From assembly GCA_035380045.1 (NCBI GenBank), contig DAOSWM010000047.1, positions 1 through 25,151 on the forward strand: 25,151 bases of DNA, written 5' to 3'. The translations under genes were made by a program, and so were the position numbers. This DNA comes from DAOSWM01 sp035380045. Its GTDB lineage: Bacteria; Bacteroidota; Bacteroidia; Bacteroidales; Tenuifilaceae. The notes beneath the pieces were generated by a model. That model had not been told where the DNA came from. It searched no databases and saw only the letters and a list, made by a program, of their open reading frames with translations. Shown in pieces: positions 1 to 7,032 of the stretch. Each line of letters begins with the position of its first letter. Position 1 is the first letter of the stretch.

Positions 1-8
1 GTTTAAAA

Positions 9-37
9 CAAAAAGACCAGTCTTTTCGACTGGTCTT
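9..37 (-). terminator. Intrinsic terminator after tRNA-Arg
   Basis: A perfect 10-bp inverted repeat (13-22 with 28-37) encloses a 5-nt loop. Read on the minus strand, the stem runs into a T-rich stretch. It lies directly downstream of the minus-strand tRNA and ends that transcript. Confidence 0.85.
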
Positions 38-42
38 CCTTG

Positions 43-116
43 TGACCCCGGAGGGATTCAAACCCCCAACCTCCTGATCCGTAGTCAGGTGCACTATTCA
101 GTTATGCTACGGAGTC
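43..116 (-). tRNA. tRNA-Arg (anticodon ACG)
   Basis: The minus strand folds into a full 74-nt cloverleaf. It has a 7-bp acceptor stem with one G-T wobble, a 4-bp D stem, a 5-bp anticodon stem with a 7-nt loop reading CTACGGA (anticodon ACG), a 5-nt variable loop, and a 5-bp T stem with loop TTTGAAT. The discriminator base is A. The 3' CCA is not encoded, because the next bases are CAAGG. The A34 of ACG is normally edited to inosine by TadA, so this one tRNA would read CGU, CGC and CGA codons. It sits just downstream of rplS, with its own candidate promoter and terminator. Confidence 0.96.
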
Positions 117-126
117 TATTACGATG

Positions 127-134
127 CAAAGGTA
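127..134 (-). promoter_or_regulatory. Candidate Bacteroidota -7 element for tRNA-Arg
   Basis: The minus strand reads TACCTTTG, an exact match to the TAnnTTTG -7 element, with 10 nt between it and the mature tRNA 5' end. No good -33 TTG is visible; that region overlaps the end of rplS. Confidence 0.55.
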
Positions 135-143
135 GTAAATATT

Positions 144-515
144 TTACTTTTCCTTTTTATCAATCTTAACAATCTTTTCTTTAATTCTAGCTTTCTTACC
201 GGTAAGATCACGTAGGTAGAAAATTCTTGATCTGCGAACTTTACCAGTTTTATTCAATTCAACCTTATCGATGAAGGGTGAGTATAGAGGGAAAATTCTC
301 TCAACACCAACACCACTCGAGATTTTACGAACGGTAAATGTTGCAGTTGTTCCGGTTCCTTTACGTTGAATTACCACACCACGAAAGTTCTGGATACGCT
401 CCTTGTTACCTTCCTTAATTTTATAGTGTACGGTAACGGTATCACCACTCTTAAACTCAGGCATTGTGCCTGGGGTTACTTCAAATGCTCTTTCGGCAAC
501 TTTTACAAGATCCAT
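144..515 (-). CDS. rplS: 50S ribosomal protein L19
   Basis: Encodes L19 (123 residues, normal length), a large-subunit protein at the interface with the 30S subunit. The sequence shows the family pattern: an N-terminal helix starting MDLVKVAE, the KSGDTVTVHYKIKEG strand region, RIQNFRGVVIQRKG, and the C-terminal basic segment GKVRRSRIFYLRDLTGKKARIKEK. I chose the ATG at 513-515. An upstream TTG at 540-542 is in frame and would add nine residues, but L19 homologues begin at MDL and the ATG follows an A-rich leader with no Shine-Dalgarno, as is usual in this phylum. A candidate promoter lies about 80 nt upstream, and tRNA-Arg follows on the same strand. Confidence 0.96.
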   Translation of the reverse strand: MDLVKVAERAFEVTPGTMPEFKSGDTVTVHYKIKEGNKERIQNFRGVVIQRKGTGTTATFTVRKISSGVGVERIFPLYSPFIDKVELNKTGKVRRSRIFYLRDLTGKKARIKEKIVKIDKKEK

Positions 516-596
516 GGTTTTGTTTGTTATTTGGTTTTCCAATCGCGAAACATTACTTTAAATTACGGTAAGAGGTTGCGCGTAAAAATGTGACCG

Positions 597-625
597 CAAA
601 AGTATAAAAAAAATGAATAACTCAA
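597..625 (-). promoter_or_regulatory. Promoter of rplS
   Basis: The minus strand carries TTG at 623-625, an 18-nt spacer, and TACTTTTG at 597-604. Together these fit the Bacteroidota -33/-7 arrangement (TTG, about 18 nt, TAnnTTTG). The 5' leader would be roughly 75 nt. Confidence 0.7.
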
Positions 626-635
626 TCTTTTTCTC

Positions 636-702
636 AAAAAAAATCTCGCAAAGCAGAAGAATAAATTAATTAGCGCGAAAAAGAACCTTCTGCTTTGCGA
701 GA
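636..702 (-). terminator. Intrinsic terminator of the C69 dipeptidase gene
   Basis: A perfect 16-bp inverted repeat (644-659 with 687-702) encloses a 27-nt loop. On the minus strand it is followed by eight T residues (636-643). It lies just 3' of the dipeptidase stop codon and upstream of the rplS promoter, so it insulates the two units. Confidence 0.88.
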
Positions 703-723
703 AATGTATGAGGCAGCTAAGGC

Positions 724-2478
724 CTAGTGGCTGTCACCACCTGGCATTAGCAGCTTATCACCAGTTGCATCAATCACGTTTTTCTTCCACCAGTCGGGGT
801 ACTCGTGGTTAATAACATGTGCAGGATTGTTATGGTATTCGTTATACTTGAACTTTCCGTTCTCTTCCTGTTTAATGTTTCCATCCATGAACTTAACCAG
901 GAGGTACTCAAAAAGTTGTTGCCAACGTGCTGTGAGTGCATCGGCTGTGTTAACCGAGTACTTTGTTAGGAAGGCAATGGCCTCATCGGGGTTGCTGTTG
1001 TACAGCTCTTTTGCTGCATTGTCAACCACTGGAGTCATAAGTTTGTAGTGCTCTTCCAGTTCTTTCTGAACTTTACGCACGTCGGCGCTCATTAAATCGT
1101 ACCTGAGGTACGCAAAGTTACTTACCTTGTTAAACGCCCAGAAGGCTGAGGTTGGTGAGTAGGTTAGCATGTCGCCATTGCCAACGGCAAAAGATTCAGG
1201 GGTTTCTGTAATTCCGCAGTAAATTGGAGTGTAAACTGAGGTGGCAGCATCGTCAACTCCAAACCAGAAAATTCCGCCAATTGGATTTGGCAACCAGTTA
1301 CGCATTTGTGCAACGAACGAGAAACCTGTTTGCTGTGTGGCTGTTGCACGTTCGTTCACGTAGGTTTTATCCTCGTACTTCCATGTAAGCGGACGCCAGC
1401 GGTATGGTAATCCATGGGGGCCAGCACCCGGATCCTTGCTCATGTCAAGTTCGGTTCCCTCGAGGTGATCGCGCATGAAGTTCATCAAATTCTGAGCCGA
1501 AATTTTTTGCTCGGGTTTAATCCACAGTGGCATTCGGTTTTGCAGGTCGTATCCTTTTGCGTACTCGAAGTAGTTCCACATGTCCTTGTTCACATCCTTA
1601 AAGAACGACCAAACGCGAACTTCGCAGAAACGTGCTGCTCCAAAATCGACCGGTGCGTATGTGTCGGAGAAGCTGAAATTCTTATCCTCTCCGGTAAAGT
1701 AACCCTTGCTACGGGCAAAGCTAATCACATCGTGAGCGTAAACGGTGGTGATATTTGTATCGAAAATTTTATCGAGATTTTTTGAGCTGATCGAAGTTTT
1801 TCCATCTTCAAGAGGGAAAGTGGTTATACGAGCCTGGTTTGCGTGTCCGCAAATGTAGCCATCAGGAATTAACCTTGCTACCCATACTGCGCCCTTGTTG
1901 GCGTTATACGATTTCTTAGTTTTTTTATCAACCTTTAAATCGGTTCCCTTTCCAATAATTTCAAATATCCAGGCTTCGTTTGGATCGGCAATTGAGAATG
2001 ACTCGCCGCTGCTATAGTATCCGTAATTCTCAACAAGTTCAGCAATGATTTTTATAGCTTCACGTGCCGATTTTGCGCGCTGAAGTGTAATGTAGATAAG
2101 TCCGCCGTAGTCAACAACTCCGGTTGTGTCAATTAGTTCCTCTCTGCCGGTGTAGGTGGTTTCACCAATGGAAACCTGATATTCGTTCATGTTTCCAACC
2201 ACGTTGTAAGTTTGGAGTGCCTGAGGAATTTCACCAAGAAATTTTCCGGTATCCCACTCGTAAACCTTTAGCATGGTTCCTGCAGAGTAGGTGGCTGCAG
2301 GCCAGTGGTAAAGCTCTCCGTAAAGCACGTGCGAATCGGCAGCGTAGGTTATCATAGTTGAGCCGTCAACCGATGCACCTTTTGTTACTATAAAGTTTGT
2401 GCAGGAATAGCTGTTTAACGTAAGCATTGAAAGTGTCAGGGTTAATCCAAAACCGAGAACTCTGATCCCTTTTTTCAT
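724..2478 (-). CDS. Exported C69-family dipeptidase (PepD-like)
   Basis: An N-terminal-nucleophile cysteine dipeptidase, expected to split dipeptides in the periplasm or outside the cell. The protein has 584 residues. Residues 1-25 form a signal peptide (MKKGIR, a hydrophobic core, then SYS), and cleavage would expose Cys26 of CTNFIVTKGASVDGS as the mature N-terminus and catalytic nucleophile, as expected for peptidase family C69/U34. Also present are the family-like stretches NQARITTFPLED and FEIIGKGTDLKV. A lipobox is not convincing, because residues before Cys26 are S-Y-S. The gene stands alone between two terminators and has a candidate promoter at 2510-2517. The broad family call is firm; the exact substrate is not known. 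Confidence 0.88.
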   Translation of the reverse strand: MKKGIRVLGFGLTLTLSMLTLNSYSCTNFIVTKGASVDGSTMITYAADSHVLYGELYHWPAATYSAGTMLKVYEWDTGKFLGEIPQALQTYNVVGNMNEYQVSIGETTYTGREELIDTTGVVDYGGLIYITLQRAKSAREAIKIIAELVENYGYYSSGESFSIADPNEAWIFEIIGKGTDLKVDKKTKKSYNANKGAVWVARLIPDGYICGHANQARITTFPLEDGKTSISSKNLDKIFDTNITTVYAHDVISFARSKGYFTGEDKNFSFSDTYAPVDFGAARFCEVRVWSFFKDVNKDMWNYFEYAKGYDLQNRMPLWIKPEQKISAQNLMNFMRDHLEGTELDMSKDPGAGPHGLPYRWRPLTWKYEDKTYVNERATATQQTGFSFVAQMRNWLPNPIGGIFWFGVDDAATSVYTPIYCGITETPESFAVGNGDMLTYSPTSAFWAFNKVSNFAYLRYDLMSADVRKVQKELEEHYKLMTPVVDNAAKELYNSNPDEAIAFLTKYSVNTADALTARWQQLFEYLLVKFMDGNIKQEENGKFKYNEYHNNPAHVINHEYPDWWKKNVIDATGDKLLMPGGDSH

Positions 2479-2509
2479 TTTTTATTTGTTTTGAGGTTAA
2501 TGATTCATG

Positions 2510-2517
2510 CAAAAATA
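2510..2517 (-). promoter_or_regulatory. Candidate -7 element for the C69 dipeptidase gene
   Basis: The minus strand reads TATTTTTG, an exact TAnnTTTG match 31 nt before the start codon. A TTTA lies 19 nt further upstream and could be a degenerate -33 TTTG. Confidence 0.5.
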
Positions 2518-2570
2518 GAAAAATAAATGGCATTGCTAAATTTGAGTGCTGAATTGAGAAAAAGTTTAAT

Positions 2571-2620
2571 GGTATTTAAAAACCCTAACACTTCATTAAG
2601 AACAGTTGTATTAGGGTTTT
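2571..2620 (-). terminator. Terminator of the tandem carboxyltransferase gene
   Basis: A 10-bp inverted repeat (2579-2588 with 2611-2620) encloses a 22-nt loop. On the minus strand the AAAACCCTAA arm comes first and the 3' arm TTAGGGTTTT runs into T/A-rich sequence. It lies 22 nt 3' of the carboxyltransferase stop codon. Confidence 0.7.
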
Positions 2621-2642
2621 GTTAGCTGAATATGAAAGTTTT

Positions 2643-5600
2643 TTACCAACCAATGGCAAGGTCGTCGAGGTTGTTGTACATTAGCCCCAGCATTATTCGT
2701 TCGGCTTTCTCTTCCTCGGTGAGGTTCATAAATTCTTTTCGTTTCTCCTCCGATATCTCTTTCATTTCGAATTCGATTTGTTGCTTTAACTCGTAAACCT
2801 CCTGTTCCTTGCGGTTGGTAAGGTAGTTGCGTGCAACATTCGGGAAAAGTTCGAGGAGTAGGTTCTCTTCTTCGGTGGCAGCAAGTTTTATCCCTCCAAA
2901 ATCTTCTAGAATAATCGGGTTTTCCTGAGGTTTATACTTGTGTATGTCGAAGGCAACTTCCTGAGGATTTCCAGTAATTCTTTTTCTGAACTCAGGGTCG
3001 ATAGGAATTGGTGTTTTACCGTACGAGCCCTTCACCAGGTTGCTGAACTGGGTTGAAATGTTGGCGTACATATCCTCACCTTTGCTTAGCGAAATCACGC
3101 AATTTACTGCCTGTGCTCCAACAATTTGGCTTGTGGGGGTTACCAAAGGAGGGCAACCAGCATCAATTCGAACGATGGGAACCATTTCTAACACTTTTGG
3201 AAGAAGGTCTTCCATTTTCATTTGACGCAGCTGAGCCAGCATATTGGTGTACATTCCGCCAGGAATTTCTGCATCGCGAACCTTGGCATCAGGGCCAATT
3301 AGGTTGAACCAGCTCTCAATTTTATGGGTTGCATCCAGCAGCATCTCCTCGTTATCAGCCTTTGCAAAGGCGATGGCTTCGTCAAATAGTTTTTCAATTT
3401 GAGGGGGGAGGTTGTCGGCTGTGATGTCAAAGTCAACCGGGAACTTTTTGTAGGTGTCGAAATCGGAAAGTTCCTTACGAATATTTTTAAGTTCAGCGTT
3501 AATTTTACCAGCTGAGTCGAGGTTGACACCGGTGTCGATATGTAGCTTATCGGCAAAAATCTGGATAATCTCGAATGCTGGTGCCGCCGGACCACCTGCC
3601 AGATTGAGGATTGATGTGTCAACAATATCAACGCCGTTCACAATGGCCATAAGCGTTGATGCTAATCCGTACCCGGGTGTACAGTGGGTGTGAAAATCGA
3701 TTGGAAGGTTAACCTCCTTCTTTAACCTGCGGATTAGCAGGCCAGAAAGCGAAGGTGTTATGAGACCCGCCATGTCCTTGATGGTGATCATATCGGCACC
3801 CATTTTTTCGAGCTCTTTGGCTTTCTCAACAAAATAATCGATGCTGAAAATATCGGTGGGTAGCTTCTTCCCTTTAATAAATGCGATGGCTTTCTGTTTA
3901 TTCGTGAACTTTGGGTTAACTGTATAGCAAACAGCACAGTCGGCCATCCCACCATTTTCCTTCACGTACTTAATGGTTGAAGACATGTTGTTAAGATCGT
4001 TCAGGCAATCGAAAATGCGCATTATGCTAATTCCTCCTTTAACAGCAACGCGGTTAAATCCTTCAATTACATCTTCGGGGTAAGGGTCGTAGCCAAACAG
4101 GTTTCGTCCACGCGATAGTGCAGTAAGGTTGCTGGAGTTTTCTATGGAGTTATGGATAACACGAAGCCGGTACCAAGGATCTTCGTTTAAGTAGCGCATC
4201 ACGCTATCGGGGACGGCACCGCCCCAAACCTCCATAGCATAGAAGTTTGCCTCCTTGTAAAATGGGAGTAACCTTTCAACCTGAGGTAAAGACATGCGGG
4301 TTGCCAACATTGATTGCTGTCCATCGCGCAGCGTTAAATCGCGGATTAGCAGTTTCCCTTTGAATGGGATATTTTTTCTAGCTTCGGCTTTGGAGATTCT
4401 GTTCTTCTCTTTTACAATGTCGTACTCAGCTTTACGCTGTTTGTAAAGGAAATCTTTTGCTACGGAGGGGAATAGCTCAAGCAGCAGGAATTCCTTCTCG
4501 TTCTGTGCCAGCTTCATGCTGCCGAATTCTTTAAGCACAGGGTTCTCTGGTGATTTGTATTTTGTTATGTCGTACTGCGATTCCTGCTCAAAGCCACAAA
4601 TCTTTTTCCTAAAATCAGGATTAATCTCAATAGGTGTTTTACCGTATTCACCTTTTACCAGGTTGAAAAATTGGTTTGATATGTTGCTGTAAAATGGTTT
4701 TCCCGCATTCTCATCGATGACGCAATTTACGGCCTGGGCTCCAACAATCTGGCTTGAAGGGGTTACTAATGGAGGACAACCAGCGTCGAGACGAACAACG
4801 GGAACAACTTCCAGAACCCGATCGAGCAGGTGCGCCAGCCCTAACGTTTTTAGCTGTGATAGCATGTTGGTGTACATGCCTCCAGGTATTTCGGCATTTT
4901 TCACCTGAACGTTGGGGGCAGGGAAGTTGAAATGCTTTTCAATGGCATGACAGGTTTTCAGCAGCTCTTCCTCGTTTTCTTGCTGTGCGTATCTAGCGGC
5001 ATCATTGAAAAGTGAGTCAACTTCAACCGGAAGAGAATCTTTTGTTAAATCAAAATCGATGGGAATTTGCTTGTAGCTATCAACATCGGCGAGGCTATTA
5101 ATGCGGATATCTTTAAGTATTTTATTGAGTTTGGAAATTATTTCAAGGTTCCCGTCAAGGGAGATTCCTAGCTTCTTACAGAATAGGTAAATTAATTCGT
5201 AGGCTGGTGCAGCGCTACCGCCTGCAAAGAACATGAGGTTTGTATCAACAATATCAACGCCATTAACAATGGCCATAAATGTTGATGCGAGCCCGTAACC
5301 CGGTGTGCAATGGGTATGAAAATCAATAGGAACCCTTACTTCTTCCTTTAGCTTGCGAATAATTTTTGCTGTTTCGTTCGGAGTAGCCAGTCCGGCCATA
5401 TCTTTAATGGTAATTATATCGGCACCCAAACTTTCCATCAGTTTTGCTTTGTTCACAAAGTAATCCACATCAAAAATCTTTTCGGGAAGATTTTTAGTCA
5501 TCAGTATATCACGAAGCTCTTGCTTCTCAGGCATTCTTGGGTCAATTGTGAAGCAAACGGCACAATCGGCTTTTCCTCCCGATTCTTTTACATATTGAAT

Positions 5601-5990
5601 GGTTGTTTTTATGTTTTCTACATCGTTCAGGCAATCGAAAATGCGCATTATGCTAACACCTGATTCTACAGCATTTTTATTGAAGCCTTCGATAACCGAT
5701 TCGGGATAAGGGTTGTAACCAAAAAGATTGCGACCACGAGAAAGTGCTGTAAGTAGCGATTTGTCGCCAATTTCTTTTTTTATTGTTTCAAGTCTTGTCC
5801 ATGGATTTTCCCCAAGAAATCGCATTATGGAATCTGGAACCGCTCCTCCCCATACTTCCATGGCATAGAAACCTGCTTCGCAGTATAGCGGTAAAACTTT
5901 ATCAACCTCGGCCTGCTGCATTCGAGTTGCAAATAACGATTGCTGCCCATCTCGAAGGGTTAAATCCCTTATTTTTAAATGTTTTTCCAT
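2643..5990 (-). CDS. Tandem double carboxyltransferase (oxaloacetate decarboxylase alpha / transcarboxylase 5S / PycB family), no biotin domain
   Basis: Enzymes of this family move carboxyl groups between oxaloacetate or pyruvate and biotin. The 1115-residue product holds two complete modules, roughly residues 5-535 and 547-1075, each with an HMGL-like TIM barrel and a PYC_OADA-type domain (EIPGGMYTNML). Both keep the full active site: RDGQQS at 13-18 and 555-560, the lysine of TIKDMAG (K196 and K738, the carbamylated metal-ligand position) and HTHC histidines (225/227 and 767/769). Every matched site is offset by exactly 542 residues. No biotinyl-lysine AMKM motif exists at either end; the last 50 residues are charged and helical. 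A separate biotin carrier and a biotin carboxylase or acyl-CoA carboxylase must therefore act in trans. Single-module relatives are about 450-600 residues. The family is certain; the exact reaction is not. Confidence 0.88.
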   Translation of the reverse strand: MEKHLKIRDLTLRDGQQSLFATRMQQAEVDKVLPLYCEAGFYAMEVWGGAVPDSIMRFLGENPWTRLETIKKEIGDKSLLTALSRGRNLFGYNPYPESVIEGFNKNAVESGVSIMRIFDCLNDVENIKTTIQYVKESGGKADCAVCFTIDPRMPEKQELRDILMTKNLPEKIFDVDYFVNKAKLMESLGADIITIKDMAGLATPNETAKIIRKLKEEVRVPIDFHTHCTPGYGLASTFMAIVNGVDIVDTNLMFFAGGSAAPAYELIYLFCKKLGISLDGNLEIISKLNKILKDIRINSLADVDSYKQIPIDFDLTKDSLPVEVDSLFNDAARYAQQENEEELLKTCHAIEKHFNFPAPNVQVKNAEIPGGMYTNMLSQLKTLGLAHLLDRVLEVVPVVRLDAGCPPLVTPSSQIVGAQAVNCVIDENAGKPFYSNISNQFFNLVKGEYGKTPIEINPDFRKKICGFEQESQYDITKYKSPENPVLKEFGSMKLAQNEKEFLLLELFPSVAKDFLYKQRKAEYDIVKEKNRISKAEARKNIPFKGKLLIRDLTLRDGQQSMLATRMSLPQVERLLPFYKEANFYAMEVWGGAVPDSVMRYLNEDPWYRLRVIHNSIENSSNLTALSRGRNLFGYDPYPEDVIEGFNRVAVKGGISIMRIFDCLNDLNNMSSTIKYVKENGGMADCAVCYTVNPKFTNKQKAIAFIKGKKLPTDIFSIDYFVEKAKELEKMGADMITIKDMAGLITPSLSGLLIRRLKKEVNLPIDFHTHCTPGYGLASTLMAIVNGVDIVDTSILNLAGGPAAPAFEIIQIFADKLHIDTGVNLDSAGKINAELKNIRKELSDFDTYKKFPVDFDITADNLPPQIEKLFDEAIAFAKADNEEMLLDATHKIESWFNLIGPDAKVRDAEIPGGMYTNMLAQLRQMKMEDLLPKVLEMVPIVRIDAGCPPLVTPTSQIVGAQAVNCVISLSKGEDMYANISTQFSNLVKGSYGKTPIPIDPEFRKRITGNPQEVAFDIHKYKPQENPIILEDFGGIKLAATEEENLLLELFPNVARNYLTNRKEQEVYELKQQIEFEMKEISEEKRKEFMNLTEEEKAERIMLGLMYNNLDDLAIGW

Positions 5991-6323
5991 GTCATCTTTT
6001 TACCTAAAGTTATTGTTGTAAATGTACCCATTGCGATACCAAAAAGTTACGTTTTTGGTCATATAATTTTTAGGTTATACAGCATATAAGAGAATATGTT
6101 CTTTGAACTATCAGCCTGAAATTAACTCCTTGAACGGAATCCTGTTCATTTTGAATTTTCTGGTGTCTTCATCCGCTCAATAATCTTTTTATTATTTCGA
6201 AGAGAGCCGTGTGAATAACTTTTTTGTTTGGTGTTAGCAAATTTCTTCTTTAGTTTTCATAATATTTGAAGGTAATTACAACAAAATTTCTACATATTTG
6301 TTATTCGTGTAAAGTTAAATTAT
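5991..6323. other. Divergent intergenic region
   Basis: This 333-base spacer holds the start regions of the leftward carboxyltransferase gene and the rightward metal-handling genes. It contains an 8-bp inverted repeat with a 6-nt loop (6038-6045 with 6052-6059). On the minus strand TACATTTA (6019-6026) is a one-mismatch -7 element for the carboxyltransferase. On the plus strand CATATTTG (6293-6300) is a one-mismatch -7 element for the 52-residue gene, with a TTTG at 6265-6268 that is too far upstream to be an ideal -33. I see no other gene here. Confidence 0.45.
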
Positions 6324-6482
6324 ATGGTTCAGGATATACTCGCATTAGCAACGGTTGGTTGTGCTGTAGCCTACTCTGGGTTTAGCTTTTACCGAATACT
6401 ATTTTCAAGTGAGAAGCAATCATCAGGGTGTTCTGGTTGTATGTCATCAACCGAATGTAAGCTCAAAGAACTAAAAAAGTAG
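6324..6482 (+). CDS. FeoB-associated-type small Cys-rich membrane protein
   Basis: A short gene of 52 residues. After the start MVQDIL there is one membrane segment (about residues 5-26), then a short polar tail with the cluster SSGCSGCMSSTEC and a lysine-rich end. One helix followed by a CxxC-type cluster is the layout of the FeoB-associated Cys-rich membrane protein family, whose members usually sit next to feoB and are thought to help in iron transport. No feoB is present here. The stop codon is 14 nt before the next gene, which is also Cys-rich, and the whole run looks co-transcribed. The gene is supported by an uninterrupted frame, the recognisable layout and tight spacing. The metal and the role are inference. 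Confidence 0.75.
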   Translation: MVQDILALATVGCAVAYSGFSFYRILFSSEKQSSGCSGCMSSTECKLKELKK

Positions 6483-6490
6483 TATTTTTG
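6483..6490 (+). promoter_or_regulatory. Possible internal -7 element before the HYC_CC_PP gene
   Basis: TATTTTTG matches TAnnTTTG exactly and is followed by CA, a common context in this phylum. It starts right after the stop codon of the 52-residue gene and ends six bases before the next ATG, so a transcript from it would be leaderless or nearly so. No -33 TTG is visible, so it may be chance. Confidence 0.35.
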
Positions 6491-6496
6491 CACTTC

Positions 6497-6952
6497 ATGA
6501 AAACGCTTAAAACCATATTTTCAGTAAGTCTTGCTGCCTACATGCTTCTCGCAATGGGTGGTTTCAGCGTATTTCACCATTACTGTGGGTGCAAGAAACA
6601 AATTTACACTAGCGTAATAATTGACGATGAGTGCTGCGATCACTCCTCGGAACACCACTCCTGCTGTGGCGATTCGGATGCTGGAGTGTGCCACTCCGAT
6701 TCTGAGAATGACTGTGACTGCGAAACTCAGGTACAGGTTCTTAAGGTAGATGAGTTCGCTTCAAATGGAAATAATGTTGAAGTAAAAAATCCTGTTTTAT
6801 TCCTTTTCTTAACCTCTTTTTTTCAGGAGATTTATTCGATTTCTACTCCAAGTACAGGTTTCAGTATTCCCTCCTGCGATGCTCCCCCCATTTGGGGTAG
6901 GATGCTGGTTATCTCGTTTCATAGCATAAAAATTCCCGAAGCTATTTCCTAG
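6497..6952 (+). CDS. HYC_CC_PP family protein (Cys/His-rich, exported)
   Basis: This 151-residue protein has an N-terminal hydrophobic segment (about residues 5-24) followed directly by HHYCGCKKQ, the HYC part. Next come a Cys/His/Asp-rich stretch with paired cysteines (DDECCDHSSEHHSCCGD) and further Cys residues (VCHSDSENDCDCE), and finally the APPIWGR double proline near the end. This is the signature of the HYC_CC_PP family of Bacteroidota, found beside TonB-dependent receptors and HMA proteins. The cluster is well suited to metal binding, probably copper or another soft metal in the periplasm. I start at the ATG at 6497 rather than the in-frame TTG at 6488. Biochemical function is not established. 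Confidence 0.85.
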   Translation: MKTLKTIFSVSLAAYMLLAMGGFSVFHHYCGCKKQIYTSVIIDDECCDHSSEHHSCCGDSDAGVCHSDSENDCDCETQVQVLKVDEFASNGNNVEVKNPVLFLFLTSFFQEIYSISTPSTGFSIPSCDAPPIWGRMLVISFHSIKIPEAIS

Positions 6953-6953
6953 T

Positions 6954-6995
6954 AACTTCTTCTGAAGTTTTTCTTTATTAACGCTAAAGGCGTTA
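6954..6995 (+). promoter_or_regulatory. Two adjacent hairpins between the HYC_CC_PP gene and the receptor gene
   Basis: Hairpin 1 pairs AACTTC (6954-6959) with GAAGTT (6964-6969) around a 4-nt loop and runs into a T-rich stretch, as a weak terminator would. Hairpin 2 pairs TAACGC (6979-6984) with GCGTTA (6990-6995) around a 5-nt loop. Both are short, at 6 bp. They could reduce or process read-through between the two genes. Confidence 0.45.
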
Positions 6996-7032
6996 GGAAT
7001 AGCATGTTTTATGTATTTAAGGATTTTATGTA

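Noticed and set aside
1414..1785. 123-codon plus-strand frame inside the dipeptidase gene
   Set aside because: It lies wholly opposite a well-supported gene, has no recognisable domain and no promoter or spacing of its own.
6038..6059. Inverted repeat in the divergent intergenic region as a terminator
   Set aside because: The stem is A/T only apart from two pairs and lies upstream, not downstream, of both flanking genes. It may be an operator, but nothing further supports that.
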